Assembly (NCBI RefSeq): GCF_910592395.1
Contig: NC_088316.1
Span: forward strand, 16,678,001 to 16,742,000
Source: Lineus longissimus
Taxonomy: Eukaryota > Nemertea > Pilidiophora > Heteronemertea > Lineidae
DNA: 64,000 nt
Direction of reading: 5' to 3'
Part shown: piece by piece, positions 23,470-36,710 of the stretch
Layout of the letters: each line of letters begins with the position of its first letter
Position numbering within the stretch: the stretch's first letter is position 1
Program-made: the position numbers and the translations under genes
The notes under the pieces: model-generated
What the model was told of the DNA's origin: nothing
Seen by the model: the letters and a program-made list of their open reading frames with translations, nothing else
Database searches by the model: none

Positions 23470-26094
23470 GACTTTCTAGGACAGCGCCAAAATGATGGCG
23501 AATCGATACAGTGTCTGATGACGGTTGAAATGGTGAAAACATGCAATACTGGGTCGCGAGAAGTAGAAACCAATTTAAGTGACCTGTGTTAAATTCGTAT
23601 GGATCCTTTCGATCGTTAATCATACATTGCTATCGACCCTGGAAGTTGGGCCAATTTGTCAAAATACGATTCATCGGGGCGAATTCTTTGGATTTTCTCT
23701 TAGTGTTTAGTTTTTCACACAAGAGTTAATTAATATCAAATACGCCATTAAAACAATTAACTAACATTCTCATAAGATTAATTAATCAAGGCAGTTCAAT
23801 TAAATTTCACTTTGATGAATGAAATACTGAAAGACGATTTTCGACGATATGACTCATTAAAATTCATCAAATTACTCGAAGCTTACAAGGGAATTGAAAA
23901 CGTCAAACAAATGATAATCAAGATTTGTGAGTTATTTTTGTTATTATGAAAGTCTCTCGTCTGCGGCGACAAAAAAACCTATCACGAAACCATTCTGTTT
24001 CCCGACGAAAACCATCCAATATTTCCAATCCTCGCCGATCATAACTGCATCTCGAACATCGCTCAAGTAGTAATTGATTCGAGCTTAACAGGCGTTTGAT
24101 CTATGTCCTGTCAGGATATCCTGCTCAATCGCCGAGACAGATTTGCTAATTATTTCATCCAGGGATCAATAAGATGGCAAGAAATGACATAAAATAGGAC
24201 AATATGCCTCGACTATGAATCTGATAGACTGCTATTTGGCGGTAATAATATTCCCGGGTGTTGGAGAGACATGGAGCGTATTGAAGCATTGATTAGTTTA
24301 GTTTCAGCGCGCTTCGATGAATAAATTTCATTAGAAATGCAAATAGAGAGGGTGTGATGATATTGGTATTTGATTTGGTCCTTGATATACTGCTTGGTGA
24401 GAGCTTAATATTTTAGAATTTTAATAGAGGTTGTAAGATAAGGCTAACAGGACGAAGTCTTCCATCATCAGGACAATAAATTGGAATAAGAAGATCAACT
24501 TGATCCTTATATTGGCCCCTCCAAATGGAACTTTACTGACGTGCTTTGGCGTAGGCTAATAAGACATCTTCGAAATTTACCGCAATAAGTCTCTTATCAG
24601 TGTTTTTTCAAAACCGCCCCTCTAGAACTCATGGCTTCATGAGAAACGTTCTTTTACGTACAACGGGTAGCTTTTTTTTACAATTATTGATATTCGCCCA
24701 GAACAGCCTTTAGTTATAATGATGCAAACCTACCATGAGGTTGTCTCAAATTGATAGCAGCCCCAGGGCTCCACATGATAGTCTTCATGCCCTGAGGGAA
24801 GGCTTTTTCTCCTTCGTAATGAGGATATTGACCGTGGTCGATAATTTATCCCCGATGACAAACCATTAACCCGGGGAATACGAAGCTATTGCCTTGTTTG
24901 CTTCTCACCCGTCCGCCATGCACCCGTTAGCACCTAGCGAATTCTACCATCTTCGAAACCTTTTTATGATGTTGAAAATTATATTTGATTTTGAACAGGT
25001 TAACTAGAAAAGAATTGATTGGAGAGACAGCATTAATCTTGTGCCTTCGTTTTTTTTGTACGGATGTTAGTATCACCCGCGGCTTAATACATTGTACATG
25101 TATGTATACAATCCGCGCTGCCCGCAATTCCATATAATTTGCCACCACGGGCTATGAAGCAGTACATTTTATTGCACAAGCATATCATTTATGGTTGGTG
25201 ATTTGATTATATTGAGACCCCTTGAGATATGACGACTGTTAGGGGATGTTTAGCTGTCTGAACTGCATGTAACATGTACATGTATAGATGCACACGAATT
25301 CTCTCTTACTATAACAAAAATAACGTATGTACTTATGCATTACACGCGTAGAGATTTTACAATACAACCAGGATGTATCGAGAAATACTATCAACGCCAT
25401 TTTAAAGGTTTTGTGACCACTTTCCTTGATTGAAATAGATTTGCATCATTTTGTCAAAGATTGTTCCAAATATGGGACGTCTGAGTTGCTTAATTGCGTG
25501 TTACTTTCGAGGCTCAAAAATGTAGACTAAAGAATTATCACGATCAATGTGATACATGTAATCTCCTAGAATCTTTCTATGATTCGTTCAGCTTGAGTGA
25601 TATAAAACTTGATCTCACCAACCTACTCATTCTGCTGAACCAAATTCGATTCATCGTCAAGTGATCGAGGGCCATTTGTCTCCTCAAGTGTCTGGCGATC
25701 AATAGGAATGATTGAACATCCTCAAGAGTGAATAGGCTTTAAGAGTATAAACTCAGTCCGTGATAAATGTATTTGACGCCAGTAGATTGATGATATTGTA
25801 CCGCTAGTTGGATGCGAGGTTTTCTGGCTCACAAGTTAAGTACCTATGTTGTTGTTTTTTGCGGAAGTCCAACAAATTTATTCGTGTACCTTCAACATGA
25901 CCAAACATGGCGAATTGGCGGCCAGGATATTGGTGGTTAATGTACCAGTGCGGTTTACTAGTGCATCACACTAATCGTGTCACCTCCAAGTCGTAAATAC
26001 AGCGTAAACAGATCACCTCCCCGAGGGAAATGATGCGCCCAGTGGGAACAATACGACCATTTAGCCTTAATGGCGTTTATATGGCCAGGTCGTC
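23470..26094. other. Intergenic, upstream of the CUB-LDLa gene
   Basis: AT-rich, with several TTAATTAA-like words around 23727-23810. It should contain, or lie downstream of, the exon coding the signal peptide of the CUB-LDLa gene, but no such exon with a phase-1 donor could be identified with confidence. No other gene was seen. Confidence 0.4.
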
Positions 26095-26270
26095 TTAGAG
26101 ACTCCGGTGCACTGCTTCAGAACACAACACACAGTCTATTGTCTTTAAACAAAGGCCGCTCCCACCTGCGCCCGAATTCCCATTGTTCTACTGTCTTATC
26201 AAAGGGTTATCACGGCAAATCCTGATAACATCGATCCCCAGGTAACAACTTTCGTGGGGGTCGACATGCT
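26095..26270 (+). repeat. Dispersed repeat family R1, copy B
   Basis: Contains TCTATTGTCTTTAAACAAAG, CCCATTGTTCTACTGTCTTA and ACATCGATCCCCAGG, aligning with copies A, C and D. It ends at a GTGGGGGTCGACATG segment about 190 bp upstream of the first recognised CUB exon. Confidence 0.8.
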
Positions 26271-26458
26271 TAAACCGGCAAGGGCAAATAAACGGATTGA
26301 CACTTCACCCAACATTACCCTACAGCTCTACAACTTGGGAAACGTACTAAGAACCCAAAACACATTGAACCCTGGCATGGGACGAACAGGGATGAGCCAC
26401 ATATTCTCATCCATCACGTATGTATGTTCACTCATTTTTCACCATCTTCTCTCTTCAG

Positions 26459-29400
26459 ATGCCATGGATAACACAAAAGACTGTAGTGTATTTATGCACG
26501 AGGAGGACGGTGCAACCATCAAAGGAAAGGGCACAGGGATATCCCACCTGAACCGATGTGAACTCCGTTTCGATGCAGATGTTAACTTCCATAGAGGAAG
26601 GAAATTCCAATTCCAGTTCAAAAGTGCCGATTTTGATGACTGTGACGTAGAGTTGAAAGTTTATAATGGATATAGCGATAGAGCAGGTTTATTGGTACGT
26701 ATATATGGTTTCATCCTATAGAAAGAAAGCAGTCCATTGTTTTCTGTACACTAATGATCAAATACGCTTTCCCATTTTAAATGGTTAATATCATAGCAAG
26801 TACAAGAGCCATTATTAGAAGGCTCCCGAAGGCGAACGACTGCCACTCGTTGCTATAAGTAGTCGATGGTAACACGATACATCTTCGCTAATCATCGCTT
26901 CTGGCTTCAGATTTAATGAGCGTCTTCGCGTTGAAAGATTATAACGTACATGTACTATTATAATGTATCAGTACTGCAATGTGCTGCGTTTTACGCTGTA
27001 TACTAGCGAAAGGACGCATGTATATAACGGGGCACGAAAAATTATATGTATAGAAATTGGAACACGAAGGAATTTTTTAAAGATCAGCGGCGACGACAAG
27101 AAACAGATGCCGGGGTAACCGTTATAAATGCATCATGACGCTCAATGTATTGACATTGCTCACCTTCAGACAACGCGCGGCGGAGGCTACGGAGGCAATA
27201 CCGCTGGAGGTTCAGTATGTTATAATTGTTGTCCTAGGCGATGGATTCGAACGACATTTGAATATTCAGAAGCGGTCTTAGATGGGTGAAGCTAGAGTGT
27301 AGTCCTGATGTGATATTAGAAAATATTTTCCAACCAATTAGACCGTGATTACATCAAGCTCTCAACTCGTATCGATTAATAAGCTGATGAAAACAAGCAA
27401 GTTATTAATACCATATCCTAGTTAATTGCTTGTTAAGATCAATTTACTTCACCGCAATTGATCGATTGATATCGTTAATTGAAGCGCGAGCTTGTTATTT
27501 ATCAAAGTGAGAGATTTTTGAAGGGAGATAAAAAGTTGCATAAGGTTGCTATCGGCCCCGACTAGAAGCCACGAACTCTGTCCTCCGGCAAAAGGTTCAT
27601 GATATCATACTGGTCTGAGTTGAAGGAAAATGTTGTTTACCCTAGATTCTCCGATCTAAGACCATTTCTGAATATTCAAGAAACATGTGAGAAGCACATG
27701 GTCGTTCGATGCCATTCAGAATGTTCAATTTGGTTAGCAAAAGGATGATGGGTAGGCAACACGAAGTTGTCCAATGTTCATTACGTTCGGGCTTCGCCGT
27801 AGTGTCGATTTCTTCAGCAACTATTGACGCAGTCCTAGATCAGCGAAACTTGAGTATACGCACTGACTGTGCTGAGAACCAGAGGCGCTGTAAATGCCAG
27901 AGGCGGTTGGGAATGTGGCCAGATGGCTCCATCCCGTTATCATTCATACAATTTTCCGCTCATCATAGCAATGATGGCCATCGTTATGACAGTGCTATAA
28001 TATTCAGCGACAAGAGCTCTCGAAACTAGGATTTGCCACTGGGGTCGTGATCTCGAATACCAAAAATCACTGAGAAATACGCCACTGCTCCATTCTATAC
28101 ACCATAAAATTGGATCGCAAACAACTTTTAACTCGAGTACATTGTCAGTCGCCTGAAGAAGGTGGCCCAAGCTCATTCATGTGAGGTTACTATATTAAGA
28201 ATACTACTGACTGGTAGCCTACTTGTAAGGTCAGATCCAGAAGTTATCATAGGTGCTGACAGCAGTAGTTGTTTTGGACTCGACATGCCTCCTACCACTA
28301 GTAAATCGCTGGTGGACGGCTCCTCGTCAATTCCTCTGAGGCTTCTTGATAAACCGCCCAACAGAAACCTAGATCAGATTTCCCCATTGATTCGGTAATC
28401 AAGTCTCACGGACAATGAATAAGAAGCACTCAGGTCCATTGATTTCCGACGCAAGGATATCCTCCAATTGACCAGTACAGACAAACGGGTACCCGCGCAT
28501 CAGTCGTGGTATCAGGTCCGTAGGGACGAGTGTCACGTTTAGATATCACAGTGCCGCCAATGATTGCTGGATCCGAGGTTCTTGGATCATCAAAGTTAGC
28601 ATTTTGCATTCGTATACGCAATGACAACCTGGAATAACCACATTCCACACCATTTTATATTTCAAATACTGCCTCGCTCATTCTTTTCTGATATAGTATT
28701 ATACATGTATTACATCAATCCTATTTCTATATTTGCAGGATCGAATCAACTGTGATCGCTCCAATCCTCAGGGTATTCTCTACAAGAGCAATGAACGCTT
28801 TCTCATGTTCCAACTTCAGTCACTCAGTGATAATAAAACATTAGGATTAGCAAAGTACCAGTTTGAGATTGTCATTACCGGATTCAGTTCACCCGGAGGT
28901 AAGTCTAGTAAGTAATTTACAGTCATCCGTCCGTTCAACTTTTTGTGATTTTCCCTTGTTGCAGGTCACTTTTCTTGTCATGAATCAGTACATCATGCCC
29001 TTGGTCACCGCGTAGGGAAGTCACGAAGAATAACCCTAGCCATGTCAGTCACGTACATGAGTCACAGAATAGGTGGTGTAAGGGCAAGCGGACATGACCA
29101 GTGGGATGATGATACTTATCTTCAATGCCGGAGACCAACATGCCCAGATGAACTGCCGAGCTTGCGAAACTTTGGACTTATAACAGAAGTCTATCGCTTT
29201 GCGAATACGCCCTTGATAACCAGGTAAACACGATTATTAATTAAGAAAAGAGAAATATCGTTAGTTTCAAATATCGAGTGCGCTGGTGTTGGAGCAAGCC
29301 CAACACAACCAGCGGGATGATGAGATCTACGCAACGATGGACACCAACATGACGCGTAGTATTGCCGACATGGCCGAATACGTGGCACGAATAGCACTTG

Positions 29401-32400
29401 TCTGATTGTTCGTTATCGACAGCAACCTCAATCACTGGAAGCGCAATGTTATCCCAAAAGAACACCAGTATCGATGAAAGCGGGCACGTCCACCGGATAA
29501 ATTATTGCAAGGCGGGAAATACGTGAAACGGTTAGCAAGTTTGAGTACGGTTGAGAGAGCAGGAGGCGAGAGATCCTTCAGTTGGCAATCAATCATTGCA
29601 CCACAGCTCCGCGGCGGCTCCGGCGGATTCCCAGGCCGATATTCACGGATGAAGACTCTGATTTAGTGATGTTTTTGCCCTTCGACTATTGATATATGCC
29701 GGTGGTATATCTTCGTGACAGCCCGAGTGGTATAAGAAGTATCTTGGTGGCTTTATAGTTCGGGTCATTGGGAATCCCGTGTAAGCGGAAGGCAAGCTAA
29801 TTTAATCTGTACGGATGTTGTTGGTCGGTGCGCATTGGATGTTTTTGTGGTTGTTCATGATATGAGTGAGTAATGAAGGTTATTGGCTGTACGGAGATAT
29901 TGCGAGGATTTCTGAGTCAAATGAAAGGATTCCAAATTATAACTGAAGTATTACAAGTATTAAACGACTTCAATTAAATAACCCATCTTCATAGTTTATT
30001 TGCTCAGTTAGACTAGCCTTAATCAGTTCCTTAAGGAACTCACAATGTCCCCTCAAACGCTGGCACGAACAAGTTCACACGAAGCTATGATGTTGGCACA
30101 ACCATCACAGCAACCCGAAAAGTCACCTCAAGCAACTATTTGCAAAGTGTACAATCATCTCTGTCTTGCTGATGTTGCACTCTTGCAAACCTTGGGCGAT
30201 AAACCATTTGTGTCGTTTAAACAGTTCTCTCCAGGACCGATATCATATTTTATCACATGATATCGCCGATGGAAAACTCGCGTGCTAAATCCGATATAAA
30301 AAAGGGGTATCTCGTCACAAAGTAAAGGAAATTAGGAGGAAAGAACGACGGCGATGATGAGAATTATTTTATTGTTGACAGAGTGTGTGCTAACGCGAAT
30401 TTCAGTGGGAGTTGGCGAAAATATAATTTTGATTTGCTATATTCTGTCGGCGTGTGTAAACACTATTTGCCTGTTTTAATATTGACGCCGATAATTTGGA
30501 AAAACAGCAAAACAGTGCTTGGGTGAATATAACCTCGACCAGTGGCAGTGCAATCCTTGCCATTGATGAAATTGAAGAAGCCAACTTAAAGTTTACCGGT
30601 ACTGTTTCATCAGACAATCTTGATGAATTATCCTCGTTTAACCAAGTCACTTCCGTTTGGTTCATTCTACGGCATCAATCCATTCATTAGAGCGACACAT
30701 ACAGCCTTGACCTTTGATGACGTAACTATTATCGAATGAATAAAAGAGATAAAATCAGCTTTACCATTAAATGTGACCTTGACCTGCCGAACGTGTTGTA
30801 TGTACATGCAGCAATACATGTCAAACGCTTTGCACCGTCATTACGCTGTATTATAAAGCGATATTGGGATTCAGTTTTAATTTTTCCAATCAGAAGATCT
30901 TAATGAAGGAGACGAACGTTATCTGCTATTGACAGCACGATCGAGTTGTTTGACTGATCACTTCATCTAAACCTTCATCAACTGACGTTATCGGCCGTTA
31001 GCCTTGGCATCGTGCCATTTTTATGGGTTTAAAAAATTCAGTTACAGACATTTTTGAGTTGAATGCTTGCATACTGGGGAACGCTGTTCGTATTTATTCG
31101 TGGATCAGGAAGGGTCTAGCACCCTGCCAGAGGAAGACGCAAATACTGTGTTTTTACAGTAAATACAATACAACAATCTTTTGGTTTATTTACACTTGCC
31201 GGTATAGGCCGATCAACCCCACACAAGCCGTTTCGTGGGGATCGATGTCTTCAAGATTTGCCCCGATAGCCCTTTGATAAGACGGTTGAACAATGAGAAT
31301 TCAGCCTTAGGTGCGAGCAGGCTTTGTTCAAAGACAATGGATCGTGTATTGGGCTAGGCTTGGATGCTTTTAACTGCTAGGTAAGGGGCAAAATAGACGT
31401 AACGAATCCACTGTTGCACGAAGCGTGTCCTCGACCTGCGAGATCAAAACCATGCAAAAGGTTAACAATGCCTGTCTCGTATCCTTAGAATGACGACGCA
31501 CAGCCAATATTCGAGTAAGAAAACTTTCCAATACCCAGCGAGTGAAATTTGACCATGCCAAGAGTCGGATGCCCGGAAGAGTGAAGATCGCGTTTCAATT
31601 CACCATAGCAACGAAGTATTTCGTGTCAGGAATTCACGTCACCGACTCCGGCAAATGGTGCTCGAAACTCATTACTCTGTTTGCAAAAATGGAAGTCAAT
31701 ATAACATCGTGTACAGTTTGTTGGCAATCATTCCCACCGCATGTCATATTGAGTTTTTTATCGACAGGGAAAACTAATAACATGTTTGTTGGGATGCGAG
31801 GTTGTGTCAAGGGGTTGACAAAAATGTCAACTAGAGCTCAGTGCGGTGCGGATATGCTGCAAGCATGGAGATGAGCACTGAATGATTGATACAGGTAAGG
31901 CATGCACACTGATTTGTACCCCAAAAATGAGCAATGCACGCTATTCAAAGCACCTTTAGACCTGAGAAATAGTCGCTGTAACTCGCGCCGCCTAAAGTTC
32001 TGTTAAAAATATGGTATAAATCAGAATTCTGTTACCATGCATTTGAAAACAACTCATCGCCTCTCCACATGTTGCACAATCATGACTTGCAGAACTAATC
32101 TCTTCGAATCCGGGCATTATCGACCGCTACTCCATCACATCAATTATTTAGACCTCATCCCGCTTTTTCTTATCCGGTGCACCAAATCATACCAATAAGT
32201 TTGCGGGGTATTGTCTTTCCTGTTCAAACTGAAGACAGCTGTTCCTTCACATGAAAGAAGAACTCCATGTGTCAATAAAATATACGAGGTCGATGGACTC
32301 GGGCTATTTGGGGACGAATCTGACCGAAATGTTTAGGGTATTCTTCGTTTTCAACGCTGGTTGCCATCATGGTATGCCGAATGATGGGCAATGCAACAAT

Positions 32401-35400
32401 GTGTACATTTACATTGCTGGACGTGTTTATCTGCCTCAACACTGCCGACCTGAAATGCACATGTTCAAAGTTGGAATAAGGAAGAGATTGTTCTAAGAGT
32501 GTAAGCCCTCTGCTGGTCGAGGGGTACCTTACAAATGCCTCAATCTTACGTGTTAGGACGATGCGTAACAGACATGACCCAAACCAGCTTAACGTGACAT
32601 CCTATAAGGAAATCAGGGGTTGTAGAGCCGGAAAAGCGAACCTTAAGGATGCCGGCTAAATTGCCTTGACACAATACGGTGTAGCTGGACATTGTGAGTC
32701 AGAGCGATTATTCTATTACACGTCCAGCTAAGAATAACCGCATAAATATGAGCCTCCTTCACATATCTCATAGAGTATCTGATATTCTTCAGAGAACTTA
32801 ACTAATTTCCGTCCGAGAACCTTTCTTTTGAACTCAGACCATTCTCTTGCACCACAACTACCTCAAACAAGCCGATCAATAAGACCTCCTCAGACTTCCA
32901 CCAATTACCATTCCTCCCAGTATCTTTCTTTGCTGTTCCCACTCAGCGGTCTTCCTTGGCAGCCTTTGATATTGCCTCATTGTCAGGAGAACCAGGCACT
33001 GGCCGTCTTCCAGATTGTGTTTTTCCACCATCCATAAAAGAGGAATCCGTGTTGACCGGGCAAATAGCATTGCAAACAGATGTAAATGACAAGGCAGATT
33101 TATACGTGGGCAGAATTGTCGTTCTGGAATTGGTCGCCGACAATGACCGATACAGATAGTATATATTCTGAGCCATAACCACTGTCACCAATGATATTTC
33201 ACCTCTGCATGCATTATACAGGCTGTGTATATTTACTGATGATCCGTCGTCAAGAGGACCAAGCAAATAGAGTCTTTCAGATTTGTGATTTACCTCGCCC
33301 AATAAAGATTGAGGAAGTTGATCGGACAAATAGCATCGCAAGCTGATGTATGACGAGCCATCGGTTCTCTTACCTTTATGTAAAGCTTATCCTTTTCGTT
33401 TTCCATTCAGATCAACCACAAACATATCGATCTTCCAGTTGATTTTTCTAAAGTTAATGAACCGTACTCTCTTCTTCTTCCTTCAGGCCACTGTGCCAGC
33501 TTCCTGTGCCAAAATCTGCTGTGTATTAGCGACGACCTCGAGTGTGACAAGATAGATCACTGCTTTGACGAGACGGACGAATACGACTGCGATGGTAGGT
33601 CAAACATTCTGGTTACTTTCTCTCAGTCCTTTTAAAAGGCATTGACCGCCATTTTGTAAGAAATCGGCTCAGGAGATGCCATTTCGTCTTGCATGCATTG
33701 CCATTAGAATTTGAAGTTAAAGACATTGCTCGTTTTTGTGCCATATACGCCCCACTTCGTTATCTTTCTTTCTCGCCAAGTCAAAATGTCAGACGTGCCA
33801 ATAGTTTGATCTTGGTAATGAAACAGCGAACTCCAACTCCTTCAATTTATTATCAAGTACATGTGCTCGTAAAAACACAACTTAGATGAATCAGCAGCAC
33901 GACAGCGAATATTTTTGAGGCTTTTCAATTAGTTGGATGCAATCTCCTTTTGATATCAAATACGCCTCCCTTATAAAAAAATATTTGAAGTAGAATTCTA
34001 CTGTGGGTAATTTGTATTTAGGAGGACTGTGTTCGCCTTTTTATGAAGATTCTGCAACATGTAGGGTATTTTAACTGGCAGCTACATGTAAACCACTGAA
34101 TCAATCGGGCAAATGTTGTGTTCAATTATATAATTATGAGGATATCTATTCGATGGTGCTCTTTTTCATTTGTGTCGTACTTTGGATCCTTCCCTGGAAC
34201 AATCTGCAGTGCATCACAAAGTTATAGCCGTGGATTGCCATGGCACATTTCCCAGAGCCATCTCATGTCGCCAAATCCCCGTGCTGTGTTCCAAGCCGCC
34301 CTGATTGCAACATCCAGGGAAGCCTTTAAGGCGTGATGTGATTTACAGCAGCGTTGCTTGCTTTATTGTGGGAATTGATCCAGCGGGGTCATCATTTATT
34401 GTGTTGTCAGATTAATTGGATGAAGTGGGTGGCTATCAAATCATCACGTTTAAGGCGGTGTAGTCATATCGAAATACGCTGGATCGAGTTTAGTTAAACG
34501 CGTATCGTTTATTGAGTTGCTGCACGCAGATGGGAAGAACAATCCCACCGATGGTGAGTCTCCGGAGGGCCTGGGCAAGCACCCGTTGTTTCGTGAAGTA
34601 AAACATGATGACTGAGGAAGCATTCATGTATGTCCGACATTGGTGCTCCGCACCCTGCAACAAAAACTCCTGTAAACCCCTGGCGCGACTGAAAATGGCT
34701 AGGAACCATTTAACTAAAACGGACTGGGAGACAACATTCCTTCCTTTCAGTATCACCCACTCCAAACACACTTTCCCGCTGCACCTCGCCTCTGACTAAT
34801 ACGATGGCAGTCCTACCTCAAATATTAGCCTTCGTTTGATTGTTAACCACAGAGCACACTCCAATCAACCACTGATGTGCTTCTGTCAACAATCGAGCTA
34901 GTTAAAGGACGCCAAATTCGATTTTTCTCCAGCTTCTTGGAGGCAATTAATGAATTGGCGGAGGGGAGGAATCACAACGTACCCCTCTTAGTGTTCATCA
35001 CCATGATGAAAAAGGCACGTGGATGTCATTGTGCTCGGCGCTTCTGGTGACTCCGTTGTGTTTGCGGAATATTTATAAGTTCGCTTTCTGTTTGCTCATC
35101 GTTCTCCGAGGGAACGGTTACGATATGTTCTGTGGTTTCTCACCTCTTCACTCGCCGTATGAACACCGCCGTTACGCACCACCGGTTTCCTACTTGACGT
35201 CTAGCAGAGCATTGGCGTGTGGTCATTACGTTTAAAAGCTGTTTTGAGGGAGTCTATGTCATCAAGATTTGTATTGATAATACCTTTGAGAAGACAACAG
35301 ATCACAGGGAATTTAGGCCTTGGTGCGAGCGGGCTTTGTTTAAAGACAATAGACCGTGTATTTGGCGATGGCCTGAATTCTTCCAACTACGCGAGGTTAA

Positions 35401-36097
35401 GGGAAAACGTAATGGTGTGAAATCTGGTGTCAGAACAAACTATCGCTGCTAATATGTTTTTCCTTTTCCAGAGCTTGTCCTCAGCAAACCGGCCACCATT
35501 TCCATATCCGTTGGGTGTACCGTCTTTGTCTTGGTTGTGCTAAGCAGCTCGGCCGGTGCCTGCTACCGACGCCGACAAGCCAAGCTCGATGCCAAGAGGG
35601 GTAAGATAGACCTTAGTAAGAATCGTGTCATCTGTATTGATTTCTTTGTATACTTTTATACATTTAATTTTTTGTACATAATCCCTAAACTGGCACTGTA
35701 TAACGTACTTTGTCGTACGAATGCCGCATCGCGCTTACTTCGGCGCTTCTGTAATTGGATGATGTTCTTTCGGCTGATGAAGGTATGCAAAGGTCTGCCA
35801 CTCAGCAAATCGTTAAAGTAACAGTACTAGCTTGTATATTTGCTACACAGTTAGAATACTCCTTGAAGAAATACATGTACGTGTAATTTATTGAAGCATA
35901 TTTTCTACAAAATTTGTAACGTCCACATCATTACATACACTTTATATATTTAATTCTGGCCTTTTTTTTCAGGATACGGCGTCCCTGGAATCACATACAC
36001 TATAGAAGACGACGCAATGACGTCATCACAATTCGGGTCACAATATGAGGATAGTAATTACGACAGCGAAATTGAAGAGCAAACAACGAAATCCTGA
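26459..36097 (+). CDS. CUB and LDLa single-pass membrane receptor (5' exon missing)
   Basis: Exons 26459-26694, 28739-28898, 33487-33594, 35472-35600 and 35973-36097 join in frame (entry phase 1, then 0, 1, 1, 1), each with AG acceptor and GT donor. Exons 1-2 code one CUB domain with the four usual cysteines (DCSVF, RCELRF, DDCDVELKVY, INCDRS). Exon 3 codes one LDL-receptor class A repeat with six cysteines and the acidic calcium-binding end (CDKIDHCFDETDEYDC). Exon 4 codes a transmembrane helix (about SISVGCTVFVLVVLSS) and a basic stop-transfer CYRRRQAK. Exon 5 codes an acidic tail ending at TGA. The layout resembles LDLRAD2 or NETO-like proteins with a single CUB. It should be a type I cell-surface protein; the ligand is unknown. 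A signal-peptide exon upstream of 26459 is required but not found, and a further optional exon is listed separately. Confidence 0.85.
28965..29223 (+). CDS. Possible alternative exon of the CUB-LDLa gene
   Basis: After an acceptor (TTGTTGCAG) the frame from 28965 to 29223 stays open for 259 bases and ends at a CCAG/GTAAAC donor. Both ends are phase 1, so it could be included between the CUB and LDLa exons without a frameshift. It codes about 86 residues (opening GHFSCHESVHHALG, with CRRPTCPDELP later) and matches no domain I know. A diverged partner of its second half lies at about 29310-29375. It may be a real cassette exon or chance. Confidence 0.3.
31205..31380 (-). repeat. Dispersed repeat family R1, copy C
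   Basis: In reverse orientation this reads ATCCATTGTCTTTGAACAAA, CGTCTTATCAAAGGGCTATC and ACATCGATCCCCACGAAACG, aligning with copies A, B and D. It lies in the large intron between the CUB and LDLa exons. Confidence 0.8.
32950..33345 (+). repeat. Tandem duplicated exon-like segment
   Basis: Two related units lie at about 32980-33080 and 33255-33345. Unit 1 follows a TTGGCAG acceptor and is open for 67 codons, including LPDCVFPPSIKEESVLTGQI. Unit 2 reads FQICDLPRPIKIEEVDRTNS in the same register before a stop. The protein-level similarity suggests an ancient duplicated exon, perhaps of the surrounding CUB-LDLa gene. No donor follows unit 1 in frame, so I read it as decayed. Confidence 0.45.
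35225..35400 (-). repeat. Dispersed repeat family R1, copy D
   Basis: In reverse orientation it reads ACGGTCTATTGTCTTTAAAC, AAAGCCCGCTCGCACC and CAAATCTTGATGACATAGAC. It lies 70 bp upstream of the transmembrane exon of the CUB-LDLa gene. Confidence 0.8.
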
Positions 36098-36704
36098 TGC
36101 AAACATTCCGCCATTGTGACCTACGCAGACTGCCCAACATTTTGGGGTTATCCCGTTCATCCGAAGGTTCATCACACCGAGAGTCCGAAAGCCCGTATGT
36201 TTGGCTTGAAAGTGTTCAAGGCCGAAGACAAGAAGACTAAGGGTTGTGACTACTGCTTCATCAACCATAACTAAAGTGAATTTCGCACGAGCAATACAAA
36301 GCCCCTCCATTTCCACGCGCCGACCTCACAGTCGGTCAAAAGCGGCGCTGATCGTGCGAAATCCACTTTTACAATTTCCCGACTTTTTCGACGTACCACG
36401 GTGCATTAATGAAACAGTTCGTTAACTGCATATAGCCTTTGCTCTGTGACACCCCAAGATTCTTAAACATCCAAGGGCCGGGTGTCAGTAAAACCACAGC
36501 CCTGAGGTTTTTGATGTAAGATCATACGAGAATGGTGATTGGCGGTAACATAAGAGGACGGGTATGAATACATGTGGCTTAAGCCGGTACATTGATTTAT
36601 TTCATGGCGTTCCACCTTCCCGGAGAACAATGGATCGATGAAGGAGACCCCAAAAGGCCATTCTCCATTCACAATACGAATACAAAGGATTAATATACCT
36701 TATA

Positions 36705-36710
36705 AATAAA
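36705..36710 (+). promoter_or_regulatory. Candidate polyadenylation signal of the CUB-LDLa gene
   Basis: An AATAAA hexamer lies about 610 bases past the stop codon, in an AT-rich context (TTATAAATAAAGG). It would give a 3' UTR of ordinary length. Another AATAAA occurs near 37552. Confidence 0.35.

Noticed and set aside
26254-26458. In-frame extension upstream of the first CUB exon as the N-terminus
   Set aside because: A good acceptor (TCTCTTCAG) sits at 26458, the upstream part lies partly in dispersed repeat copy B, and it lacks a signal peptide at its start.
29241-29465. Minus-strand frame with KCYSCHVFGH as a gag zinc knuckle
   Set aside because: The fourth zinc ligand is missing and no adjoining retroelement coding was found. 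A chance match is more likely.
32943-33341. 132-codon minus-strand frame as a gene
   Set aside because: It overlaps the duplicated exon-like units on the plus strand, has no recognisable motif, and spans both repeat units without a break in logic typical of shadows.
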